Positions 1 through 6,101 are shown, counted from the stretch's first letter. The stretch is 7,115 bases of DNA from DAOSWM01 sp035380045 (GCA_035380045.1 DAOSWM010000109.1:1-7115); one strand, 5' to 3'. Made by a program: numbers and translations. Notes: generated from the letters alone by a model not told the origin.

Positions 1-2
1 GA

Positions 3-5
3 CAT
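3..5 (-). other. Probable start codon of a gene running off the left edge
   Basis: An ATG on the minus strand lies 22 nt downstream of the -7 box at 28-35 and is the only ATG between that box and the window edge. The spacing resembles that at the AAA+ and UVR genes, where 16 and 15 nt separate box and ATG. Only one full codon is inside the window, so nothing can be said about the product. The call rests on the promoter and on the uniform direction of the genes. Confidence 0.45.
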
Positions 6-27
6 GGTATTGAGCTTTGGTTTATGT

Positions 28-62
28 CAAAGGTAGGAATTTGATGCGACAAATTATGACGT
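28..62 (-). promoter_or_regulatory. Shared-motif promoter D (drives the gene beyond the left edge)
   Basis: Read on the minus strand: ACGTCA (62-57), 3 bp, TTTG (53-50), 14 bp, TACCTTTG (35-28). TACCTTTG fits the Bacteroidota -7 consensus TAnnTTTG. The same elements with the same spacings occur at 3459-3493 and 5194-5228. The bases after TTTG (TCGCA) and before the -7 box (CC) are also similar among the copies. The site lies downstream of the PcfJ-like gene and points away from it, so it should serve the next gene to the left. Confidence 0.8.
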
Positions 63-115
63 TATAAAAATATATGAATTATTCTGTGCTGGATATAAAT
101 AGTACTGCTAAAGAA

Positions 116-1294
116 TTAATCGAAAAGAGTAGGGCCATCACAAGATGTTACCTTTCTTTTTCGGCTCTTGTAGGAGTTCTTGAAGAAGAAGTACTGAGCA
201 TCAAACGTTGAAATGGCATCCTTTACCATTGTTACAATGTGACCAGGGACACTCTTATTATTAACTCCATGTACCTGATTTATCTCAAAGCATCGCTTTT
301 TAGAATTCTTTACTATTTCAACAGTGGCCGAAACATCAAGCTTTACATGCAAAAAAAATGATTTTTTCGCCTTAAGCTTAGGCACATAGCTACCCACGCA
401 GTGACTCATTCTTCGTCCCTCTTTTACAAGATCCTCGGGCGTTTCGATAAGGTTCATTCCTTTTGGTAACGGAAGGGTTCCAAAGTAAATAGATTTTTTT
501 TGCTTCTCCTGAAAAGCAGCAATGCTTACAGCACTATTTGCATATGCTGGGTACTGATTGGTTAAATCACGACAGGAATCGAACTCTCCATCGAGAATTA
601 TTAAGCAGGAATCCCTGAACAGGTACTTATCGTCTCCATCCAGAATGTTAATTTGCTTGTTAACCTTGTAGACTGTTAAAAAACAATCGAGGGTTATGCT
701 CATTTTAAAGCACAGGTTTACAAGTCGATAGAAAGCATAGTTTCGAGAAAATCGATGGGTGAGCAGCGCAATTTCGCGAATGGTTTTTTGAACGTTTTCG
801 GTAACCATTAGCAAAAAAATGGCGATTTTTATTCTATCCCACGAGTCGAAGTGTGCATTAGCAAGAACATTCTTCGAGAATAGTTTTGGGGAAACTTTTT
901 TCGATAGCTCTTCGCCAAGGATAAAGCCTGCCAGGCTGACTGGATTTGTGACTTTTTTAAGAGCCACCTGTTCAAGGATCGTTCTATCCAAGTATAGTTG
1001 TGGATGGGGCAAAGCTTTTGTAATCCAGTCAACCCCCAAAGCATTATAAAACGAAGGTGTATTTACAAGAAAAGTTGAATTGATATCAAATTCATCATCC
1101 AATTTCAGCTTGCTGTTAGCCGCATTGATTTCTAAGCATATCTTTTTGCTTCCCATAATCGGGTCGTCCTCCCAAAATATCCATTTAGTAGTTTCACCTT
1201 GGCTCACATAACCATAGTTCAATGCAGGCAACGATGGTTCTTTTTGCTGATTCACAATGCTATTCATAGTGTAATTACGATATAAATATTTCAT
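116..1294 (-). CDS. PcfJ-like protein
   Basis: This 392-aa protein has the PcfJ-type C-terminal domain. Residues about 280-330 read LIETPEDLVKEGRRMSHCVG followed by SYVPKL, and then FFLHVKLD and ATVEI. The H298-C299-V300 triplet, Y303 and a later Q-VHG-NN (340-346) match the conserved pattern of the family. PcfJ is named from the enterococcal conjugative plasmid pCF10; its biochemical role is not known, and relatives are common in Bacteroidota chromosomes and mobile elements. The N-terminal 270 residues are less typical. The C-terminus is basic (SRKRK, 376-380) and ends in GPTLFD. The gene begins 48 bp after the W-repeat gene and has no obvious promoter of its own, so the two are probably cotranscribed. 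An ATG at 1267 (Met10) is an equally plausible start; neither has a Shine-Dalgarno sequence. Confidence 0.8.
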   Translation of the reverse strand: MKYLYRNYTMNSIVNQQKEPSLPALNYGYVSQGETTKWIFWEDDPIMGSKKICLEINAANSKLKLDDEFDINSTFLVNTPSFYNALGVDWITKALPHPQLYLDRTILEQVALKKVTNPVSLAGFILGEELSKKVSPKLFSKNVLANAHFDSWDRIKIAIFLLMVTENVQKTIREIALLTHRFSRNYAFYRLVNLCFKMSITLDCFLTVYKVNKQINILDGDDKYLFRDSCLIILDGEFDSCRDLTNQYPAYANSAVSIAAFQEKQKKSIYFGTLPLPKGMNLIETPEDLVKEGRRMSHCVGSYVPKLKAKKSFFLHVKLDVSATVEIVKNSKKRCFEINQVHGVNNKSVPGHIVTMVKDAISTFDAQYFFFKNSYKSRKRKVTSCDGPTLFD

Positions 1295-1342
1295 AATTTA
1301 GCAAAAAGAGGTGTATTTTTTTGAGCTGAGTAATGAAAGATA

Positions 1343-1903
1343 TTAACAATCGCTAAGAATTTTGCCTGTAATAATCCGCTCCTCAATTTCAACCAATTTA
1401 TCCCACATGTGCGATTGCTTAAAGTGGCTGAAGTCTGAAATGGGAATATAGCGTTTGAACCTGTCGAACATTTTAAAATTCCAGCTAATCTCTCTGTTTT
1501 CAATCAGCTCCTTCCAGTCCCATTTATCAATGAACTGTTCAATGATTTCGGATGTAACGAAGCAAGCATGTCGTGAAATTGATTTCCAGTTCCAGCTCGA
1601 TTCGAAACTCTTTATTAAGTTCCAGTCAATTTGCTTTGCTTCACGATAGTTTGTGTCGATAATAGACTCGGATAGAGCATTCCAGTTAATTCGAGACCTA
1701 AACTTTTCGATAGTCTCTGCGGTCCAGGGAATGCTTTTGTTTTCGCACAGCTCATTCCAGTCCCAGCTATCGGCGTACTGCTCTATCAACTTTTCGCTCC
1801 AGGGTACCTCTGAACTGGCAGATACTTTTCTCCAGGCATCGTTCTCCCTAATTCGCTTAATAAACTCCTCCTCAAAGGATTGTAGCTCGTTTCGTGATGT
1901 CAT
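1343..1903 (-). CDS. Tryptophan-rich tandem repeat protein
   Basis: This 186-aa protein is built almost wholly of degenerate repeats of about 24-25 residues. Each has a W/I-x-W core followed by a polar helix and an IPW- or ISW-type turn. Cores are visible at W24, WDW 47-49, INW 72-74, IDW 92-94, WNW 104-106 and WDW 128-130, each usually followed by a segment like SEKLIEQYAD or AETIEKFRS. The 92-104 interval is short, so one unit is truncated or fused. There is no signal peptide or membrane segment, so it is probably a cytoplasmic, protein-binding solenoid. Similar W-rich repeats occur in Bacteroidota proteins, but I cannot name a family with certainty. A strong GGAGG seven bases before the ATG fixes the start. 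The upstream gene ends at 1960 and the PcfJ-like gene follows. Confidence 0.8.
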   Translation of the reverse strand: MTSRNELQSFEEEFIKRIRENDAWRKVSASSEVPWSEKLIEQYADSWDWNELCENKSIPWTAETIEKFRSRINWNALSESIIDTNYREAKQIDWNLIKSFESSWNWKSISRHACFVTSEIIEQFIDKWDWKELIENREISWNFKMFDRFKRYIPISDFSHFKQSHMWDKLVEIEERIITGKILSDC

Positions 1904-1910
1904 AATAATA

Positions 1911-1915
1911 CCTCC
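1911..1915 (-). promoter_or_regulatory. Strong Shine-Dalgarno of the W-repeat gene
   Basis: GGAGG on the minus strand, seven bases before the ATG at 1903. Perfect Shine-Dalgarno sequences are uncommon in Bacteroidota, and the AAA+ and UVR genes here lack one. It fixes the start codon and suggests this gene is translated more strongly or under different control. Confidence 0.75.
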
Positions 1916-1938
1916 ATAGTTTAAGTTAGCTTATGAAG

Positions 1939-1964
1939 CAAATCTAATGAGAGGTGACGTCAAA
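1939..1964 (-). promoter_or_regulatory. Shared-motif promoter C, variant form (W-repeat and PcfJ-like genes)
   Basis: Minus strand: TTTG (1964-1961), 14 bp, TAGATTTG (1946-1939). The -7 box and the 14-bp spacing match the other three sites. ACGTCA is also present (1960-1955) but directly abuts TTTG on its downstream side, whereas in the other copies it lies 3 bp upstream of TTTG. The -33-like end overlaps the last codons of the UDG-like gene. The box is 35 nt from the ATG at 1903, giving a leader long enough for the GGAGG at 1911-1915. Confidence 0.65.
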
Positions 1965-3042
1965 GAATGGCGCCGGGATTTTTTGCGGTTAAAATTTCTT
2001 TTAGTTTTTTGGCTACCTCCTCAATATCCCTAATCGAGCTTCGCAATCTGCGATATCCAATTATTCTGTAACCGTTACATTCTGCATAGCAGAAATGCTT
2101 GTTGATTATTACATTGCAGCTTCGGTTTTTAACAACCCTGTCGAAGGCGCTTTTCCCCTCGCATATAATTATCTCGGGTTCAACCATTTCAATTAATCTG
2201 TTCAGCCAATCACTGCTCTTCTTGTATAGCTTAAACTCTTTCAGCTTACTGAGCATTTTATATAGATTGACTTCGTTCTGCGTTGCCAAAAAGAAGCAGT
2301 TCGTTTTCACGGTGTCTGCAAGGTGATTGCTGCAGCCCGCCAACTCGAAAAGTTTCCTTGTGTTGATTGCCAATGCGTACTTATAGCAAGGGTAAGCATA
2401 CTCGAGTTTTTCCTGAATATCGAGTTTCCGAACCCTTTTCCCTTGCTGTTTGTAGTAACCCTCTCCGGGATTGATTCCAATAAGCATAATCTTGGGCCTA
2501 TGGGTAAGATTGGAGAATAGAATTTGAACTCCTCTGTAGTATTTTTCGATTCTCTTCATGGCATCCTCGTCCGATTCTATCTCCTGAATGGAAGAATCAA
2601 CCTCTTCTTTAAGTTTATTATACTCCAAATACAGCTTGGTGAGTTCTGGTTTTAGGTGCTTTTTAATACCAATTCTATCGGATGAAATTGAGAAGCTAGG
2701 TTCGTACTCCTCTCGCTTTCCTGTTTTCTCAATTTTCTCGAAGATGTAATTCAGATCTTGTAACTGCTTAAAGTTGGGCAGGTACTTCAAGGCGCCGTGC
2801 CTGATATCCTCATCCTGAGCACTGAAAATACAATGCTCAATGAATTGAAAGAATCTGGCATCCTTTGAATTTCCAGCCTGCACAAGTAACCGCTTTTGAT
2901 TATCGGGGTTCTTAAAGTTTGTAAATGCATAAATCAATTCATCGCAAATAATTTCATCATTATCACACGTTCGAACTTTGTGGGCTAAACTATCAAAACC
3001 TTCGGCAATTAGTATCTCCGATATCTCTGTTAGGTAGTTCAT
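1960..3042 (-). CDS. Uracil-DNA-glycosylase-superfamily-like protein with helical N-terminal domain
   Basis: This is a 360-aa protein in two parts. Residues 1-105 are helical with a HEAT-like look (short amphipathic helices, e.g. 34-44, 64-74, 80-90), then a charged linker to about 160. Residues about 180-350 resemble the UDG superfamily: IMLIGINPGEGYY (185-197) fits the motif-1 strand and G-x-x-P-G loop, TNCFF (247-251) fits an inner strand with Asn, and EPEIIICEGKSAFDRV (288-303) fits the strand-helix with P-x-hhh-x-G-x-x-A. The usual HPS motif near the end is absent; GYRRLRSSIRD (329-339) sits where it would be expected. It may therefore bind nucleic acid without glycosylase activity, or use other residues. 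Only 2 bp separate its ATG from the stop of the UVR gene, so the two form an operon. The fold call is by motif only. Confidence 0.7.
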   Translation of the reverse strand: MNYLTEISEILIAEGFDSLAHKVRTCDNDEIICDELIYAFTNFKNPDNQKRLLVQAGNSKDARFFQFIEHCIFSAQDEDIRHGALKYLPNFKQLQDLNYIFEKIEKTGKREEYEPSFSISSDRIGIKKHLKPELTKLYLEYNKLKEEVDSSIQEIESDEDAMKRIEKYYRGVQILFSNLTHRPKIMLIGINPGEGYYKQQGKRVRKLDIQEKLEYAYPCYKYALAINTRKLFELAGCSNHLADTVKTNCFFLATQNEVNLYKMLSKLKEFKLYKKSSDWLNRLIEMVEPEIIICEGKSAFDRVVKNRSCNVIINKHFCYAECNGYRIIGYRRLRSSIRDIEEVAKKLKEILTAKNPGAIL

Positions 3043-3044
3043 AA

Positions 3045-3443
3045 TTATTGGTTTGAGTGTAGCGTTTCAAAGAATTTCTTTTTAATCTGCATTTCGATTT
3101 CGCTTAACCCGTAGAAGAAGAAAAACAGGAAGCCATCGTCGTGCACAAAGCATGGTTTTGTAATACTAAGGCTACTTGCCAGCTCTAAATGTTCGATGCA
3201 TTCGCGTTCCCTGGCTCGGTAAACAGCTGCGTACTCAAAATTCTGATCTTTTACTGCTTCCAACTTTTTGAGCTGGTGTTTATACATACTCTCTTCATTA
3301 TACTTCACAAGATCGACAAGGATAAACCTAAGTTTATGTTTATTCTTCAAACTTTCCAACAAGCTACTCCAATCAGCAGAAACCTTTTCCTGCTGGTTAA
3401 GCAATGCGTTTAAATCATTTATTTTACGTTCAACTGAATCCAT
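3045..3443 (-). CDS. Small UVR-motif protein
   Basis: This 132-aa protein, counted from the ATG at 3443, has a UVR (UvrB/UvrC-type) motif at about residues 57-88: LKKLEAVKDQNFEYAAVYRA followed by RERECIEHLEL. The FE-x-AA-x-x-R core (Phe69, Glu70, Ala72, Ala73, Arg76) is conserved. In UvrB, UvrC, ClpC and McsA this helical hairpin mediates protein-protein contacts. An N-terminal helix (residues 1-40) precedes it, and a short hydrophobic run FLFFFFYG (residues 105-112) follows, too short and central to be a clear membrane anchor. The reading frame stays open to a TTG at 3461, but that TTG lies inside the -7 box of promoter B, so ATG 3443 is preferred. It sits between the AAA+ gene and the UDG-like gene and overlaps neither. 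A role as adaptor for the AAA+ protein is inference. Confidence 0.75.
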   Translation of the reverse strand: MDSVERKINDLNALLNQQEKVSADWSSLLESLKNKHKLRFILVDLVKYNEESMYKHQLKKLEAVKDQNFEYAAVYRARERECIEHLELASSLSITKPCFVHDDGFLFFFFYGLSEIEMQIKKKFFETLHSNQ

Positions 3444-3458
3444 TACAATGGTTTTTGC

Positions 3459-3493
3459 CAAAGGTAGGGTTGGGTTGCGCCAAAGGGTGACGT
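3459..3493 (-). promoter_or_regulatory. Shared-motif promoter B (UVR and UDG-like genes)
   Basis: Minus strand: ACGTCA (3493-3488), 3 bp, TTTG (3484-3481), 14 bp, TACCTTTG (3466-3459). The -7 box ends 15 nt before the ATG at 3443, implying a very short leader without Shine-Dalgarno. The same spacings are found at sites A and D. After TTTG comes GCGCA, close to TCGCC and TCGCA at the other two. It should drive the UVR gene and the UDG-like gene, which follows after 2 bp. Confidence 0.85.
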
Positions 3494-3503
3494 TTAGAAA
3501 AAT

Positions 3504-3522
3504 GTTTTAATAAAATTAAAAC
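3504..3522 (-). terminator. AT-rich inverted repeat at the end of the AAA+ gene
   Basis: A perfect 8-bp inverted repeat, GTTTTAAT - 3 nt - ATTAAAAC, includes the TAA stop of the AAA+ gene (3516-3518). On the minus strand it is followed by ATTTTTC. The shape resembles an intrinsic terminator, but the stem has only one G-C pair, so it would be weak. It lies just upstream of promoter B and may partly insulate the two units. Confidence 0.35.
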
Positions 3523-5177
3523 CCAATCCGTTTTACATTCGTTCGAGCTAATTGCTCTGCTTTGCAGAATTCAACTATCCTTTCCAGCGATGGTTGTGAG
3601 CCAAAAACCACCTCTTCCATCTCGCTTTTTCGCACAATGTTGTCGATTTGACCTCCAGAGAGGTCGAACGATTCAGCAAGCGTTTTGCAATGCAAAGGGG
3701 AGAGGTTTGGCAATTTCGATTGCCAGATTTTAATTTTTGCAAATATATCGGGTTTCTGGAGTTCTATCTTGAAGAGGAAACGCCTGTCGAAAGCCTCATC
3801 TATGTTGGCTATTAGGTTTGTTGTAGCGATAAAAATGCCAGTGAAATTCTCCAGCTCCTCAAGTATAATATTCTGAATGGCATTCTCGGTTTGGCCTACG
3901 CTCGATTTGGTTACATCCTTTCGCTTCGAAATAATGGCATCGGCCTCGTTGAAAAACAGGATTGGGGTTACTGGCTTATCCTTTGAGTACTGATAGTAAT
4001 CTGAGAAAATGCGCTTGATAACCTTTTCGCTCTCGCCAAACCAGAAAGATTTCGATTGGCTGATATCCACTTTTATAATTTCGCGGTTAGTTGCCTTGGC
4101 CACCTGGTAAACGGTTTCGGTTTTACCCGTTCCCGGCGATCCGTATAACAAAACAGTTACTCCTGTGGGGAGATTTTTTTCCAGCAACCGTTTTTTAACT
4201 CTATTTGTATTTGAATCTTCAAGCAGTTTGTACAGCATGTTCAATTGTACTCGATCGACCTCGTTGAAGAACAATTCTTTGCGCTGGATATTTTCGGGTG
4301 TTAAAATATTTCCGTTTTTGGGCTTTCTGATGTAAAGCTTTACCCCTTCTTCCTGCAGAATAGCTGCAGCAAAATCGGTAATTCTAATCTCGGTTTCGCT
4401 GAAAAAAGTTGCCTCATCCACCTCAATGAGATTCTGCTTAACCAATGGGTTATCTCCGGAGATAATCTGCTGGATGTAACTGACCCTTTCCGAAGCACGG
4501 TCGAACATATTTTCAACGGGTACTGAGAGTTGAATGGAATCAAACCCATTCAGGGATTTCCACACAAGGTTGAAGAATAGAAACAGGTCCTCTCTGGAAA
4601 GACCAATGCCTTTTATCCTATTAACCACAGGGAAATGCTTGTACCTTTTGAACATATCTGACACTTCCAGAATCAGTAATCGGGCGCGGGTTTCCTGATC
4701 CCTTTTGGCATCCGTCATCTTCTCCATTCTTTCGAGCAGATCCATTAAGGTTTCAATCCTATTGTCCTCAAGGTCTGGCAATTCTCTCCCCTGGAGTAAG
4801 GCTTCAGTAACTCTCTCATCAACAGTAAGCTGATCGTTTGAGAGGAAAACTGATGGGCGGTGTCCGGAGCGCGTACGTTTAACAATCCCCTTTTTGCAGA
4901 GAGATTCAAACTCATCCGAGAAATCGAGAAGTTTAACGGGGTTACATTCGAAGTGCTCAACCAGATCCTTAATGTCAACCGTGTCGCCCTTGTAGTTTAG
5001 GGTGAAGATGTGGGCAATAAGAAACGCTTCGCGCTTGGTTGAGCTAAAGTAATCAGCAATGCACGACAAATCATTGTCGATTTCGGGAAAAAGTGATGGG
5101 TTGAGCTTGCTCTCCTTCGATTTCTCAAAAATATTGCCGATACTCTGTAGTAGCTTTGTTTTTAAGGTTTTGTCCAT
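3516..5177 (-). CDS. AAA+ ATPase with divergent N-terminal region
   Basis: This 553-aa protein has a classic AAA core near the C-terminus: Walker A GSPGTGKT (346-353), Walker B ILFFNEADA (406-414), sensor 1 FIATTN (449-454), an arginine-finger region FDRRF (463-467) and a lid with SGGQIDNIVRKS (507-518). These mark an AAA-family remodeller, which uses ATP to unfold or disassemble proteins or complexes. The usual Walker B Asp is Asn410, while the catalytic Glu411 is kept. Residues 1-300 have no recognised enzymatic domain; 50-115 look like a winged-helix-type helical fold and 140-250 are helical. There is no protease domain, membrane segment or signal peptide. The ATG at 5177 lies 16 nt from the -7 box of promoter A. 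The UVR gene follows after 72 bp under its own copy of the same promoter. Substrate unknown. Confidence 0.9.
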   Translation of the reverse strand: MDKTLKTKLLQSIGNIFEKSKESKLNPSLFPEIDNDLSCIADYFSSTKREAFLIAHIFTLNYKGDTVDIKDLVEHFECNPVKLLDFSDEFESLCKKGIVKRTRSGHRPSVFLSNDQLTVDERVTEALLQGRELPDLEDNRIETLMDLLERMEKMTDAKRDQETRARLLILEVSDMFKRYKHFPVVNRIKGIGLSREDLFLFFNLVWKSLNGFDSIQLSVPVENMFDRASERVSYIQQIISGDNPLVKQNLIEVDEATFFSETEIRITDFAAAILQEEGVKLYIRKPKNGNILTPENIQRKELFFNEVDRVQLNMLYKLLEDSNTNRVKKRLLEKNLPTGVTVLLYGSPGTGKTETVYQVAKATNREIIKVDISQSKSFWFGESEKVIKRIFSDYYQYSKDKPVTPILFFNEADAIISKRKDVTKSSVGQTENAIQNIILEELENFTGIFIATTNLIANIDEAFDRRFLFKIELQKPDIFAKIKIWQSKLPNLSPLHCKTLAESFDLSGGQIDNIVRKSEMEEVVFGSQPSLERIVEFCKAEQLARTNVKRIGF

Positions 5178-5193
5178 GATTATGCTTTTGGGA

Positions 5194-5228
5194 CAAAGCT
5201 ACGGTAGCAAGGCGACAATACATGACGT
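5194..5228 (-). promoter_or_regulatory. Shared-motif promoter A (AAA+ ATPase gene)
   Basis: Minus strand: ACGTCA (5228-5223), 3 bp, ATTG (5219-5216), 14 bp, TAGCTTTG (5201-5194). The spacing is identical to sites B and D. TCGCC follows the ATTG, and CG precedes the -7 box. The ATG is 16 nt further on, so the leader is very short and no Shine-Dalgarno is present. Confidence 0.82.
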
Positions 5229-5357
5229 AGTTGATTTTTATCTTTATTAAATTTTTGAGCAAAGTTTAAAAATATCGGAAGAAGATCGCGTATAAAATAT
5301 TAAAGACCAACTTGTAAAGTGTTGTGCAAATTATGACTTTCATTAGTTTTTGCATGT
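5229..5357. other. AT-rich intergenic stretch with a partial copy of the shared motif
   Basis: No gene is visible between the membrane-protein gene and promoter A. CAAATTATGACTTT at 5327-5340 matches promoter D (CAAATTATGACGTT, 50-63) at all but one base, with the TTTG and hexamer elements at the same 3-bp distance. No TAnnTTTG lies 14 bp further on (5305-5312 reads GACCAACT), so it is probably an extra regulator site or a decayed promoter. Confidence 0.4.
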
Positions 5358-5657
5358 TTAAAAAAGATAAAGTACAATGTTCGAAGAAACAAACAGCAAA
5401 CCATACATAACACAAGCAAAATAATCGATCTCCTTTAGTGTGAAATCCCAGATAGAAACGAAGCTCTCCTCAATATCCCAGCCTTTCATTCTGTAATCGA
5501 TAATAAAGTAATTGGCTACCCATATAATAATGAATCCCAGCATAGCAACAAGAAACAAGTTCAAACTGGTTTTAATGTAAAGACTTGGTATGTATACCAG
5601 TAAGAATGATAGCCCGAATGAGAATATTGCCCTAAGAACTGTGCTGATAACTCGCAT
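5358..5657 (-). CDS. Small three-helix membrane protein, unknown function
   Basis: This 99-aa hydrophobic protein has three likely membrane helices at about residues 7-27, 31-53 and 79-98. A charged 25-residue loop (54-78, including RMKGWDIEESF) joins helices 2 and 3. It has no cleavable signal peptide, and I recognise no family. It begins 36 bp after the 135-aa acidic gene and is probably cotranscribed with it. A good AAGGAG lies too far from its own ATG but is well placed for a six-codon open frame just upstream (5662-5682). Size and pairing with an acidic soluble protein would suit an accessory or immunity-type function, but nothing in the sequence shows this. Confidence 0.7.
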   Translation of the reverse strand: MRVISTVLRAIFSFGLSFLLVYIPSLYIKTSLNLFLVAMLGFIIIWVANYFIIDYRMKGWDIEESFVSIWDFTLKEIDYFACVMYGLLFVSSNIVLYLF

Positions 5658-5661
5658 ATTT

Positions 5662-5682
5662 TTAACAATAATGGTATATCAT
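5662..5682 (-). other. Possible six-codon leader ORF before the membrane-protein gene
   Basis: On the minus strand AAGGAG (5695-5690) directly overlaps the stop of the 135-aa gene. Seven bases further on is an ATG (5682-5680) opening MIYHYC and a TAA at 5664-5662. The real gene's ATG follows four bases later. The arrangement would suit termination and reinitiation, but so short a frame can arise by chance. Confidence 0.3.
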
Positions 5683-5693
5683 AAAGAAACTCC

Positions 5694-6101
5694 TTAAAAA
5701 CTAATATCGTAAAATCCTTCTGTTTTAAGATTATGCCTAATAGAGGCTATATAGGTTTCTTGATCCTCGTAAAAATCAGGCCAAAAACTATTAACATAGT
5801 GCCACATAAGTTCGGCTACATCATCATGCGATATCGCAAGGTTGTCTAGGTACATTCTAAATCTTTTTATACAAAAATAGTCTTCGTCATACTCTTCGGA
5901 ATTACTTTCCCTCTTTTCATGAGGGAAACCATGTACCTGATAGCCATTATTTTCGCAGTAGTCAATAATTAGGCCTTCTGCTTCTAACTCCAGCATTTCT
6001 GAATCCTTTACATCCTCAAGCCCATTTTCATCAACTGCATTATGTCTTTTTGCCAGGCTTTCGATTTTGGTTTTGATTTCAATAATATCCATAGCTATCA
6101 T
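5694..6101 (-). CDS. Acidic protein of unknown function
   Basis: This 135-aa soluble protein is rich in Asp and Glu (for example residues 23-45 and 67-77, SNSEEYDEDYF). An N-terminal helix (IIEIKTKIESLAKRH) is followed by an alpha/beta-looking middle and a C-terminal helical part with LMWHYVNSFWPDFYED. There is no signal peptide or membrane segment, and I recognise no family. A second ATG at 6092 (Met4) is equally possible as start; neither has a Shine-Dalgarno. The three-helix membrane protein gene follows after 36 bp, with AAGGAG right at this gene's stop, so the two are likely an operon. Confidence 0.65.
   Translation of the reverse strand: MIAMDIIEIKTKIESLAKRHNAVDENGLEDVKDSEMLELEAEGLIIDYCENNGYQVHGFPHEKRESNSEEYDEDYFCIKRFRMYLDNLAISHDDVAELMWHYVNSFWPDFYEDQETYIASIRHNLKTEGFYDISF

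Noticed and set aside
819..1049. Plus-strand open frame of 76 codons inside the PcfJ-like gene
   Set aside because: It is antisense to a well-supported coding region, has no promoter or ribosome site, and resembles no known protein.
3189..3510. Two plus-strand open frames across the UVR gene
   Set aside because: They overlap in different frames, are antisense to the UVR motif coding region, and encode low-complexity hydrophobic sequence.
4340..4978. Additional minus-strand open frames inside the AAA+ gene
   Set aside because: They lie wholly within the AAA+ reading frame in other phases and show no domain.
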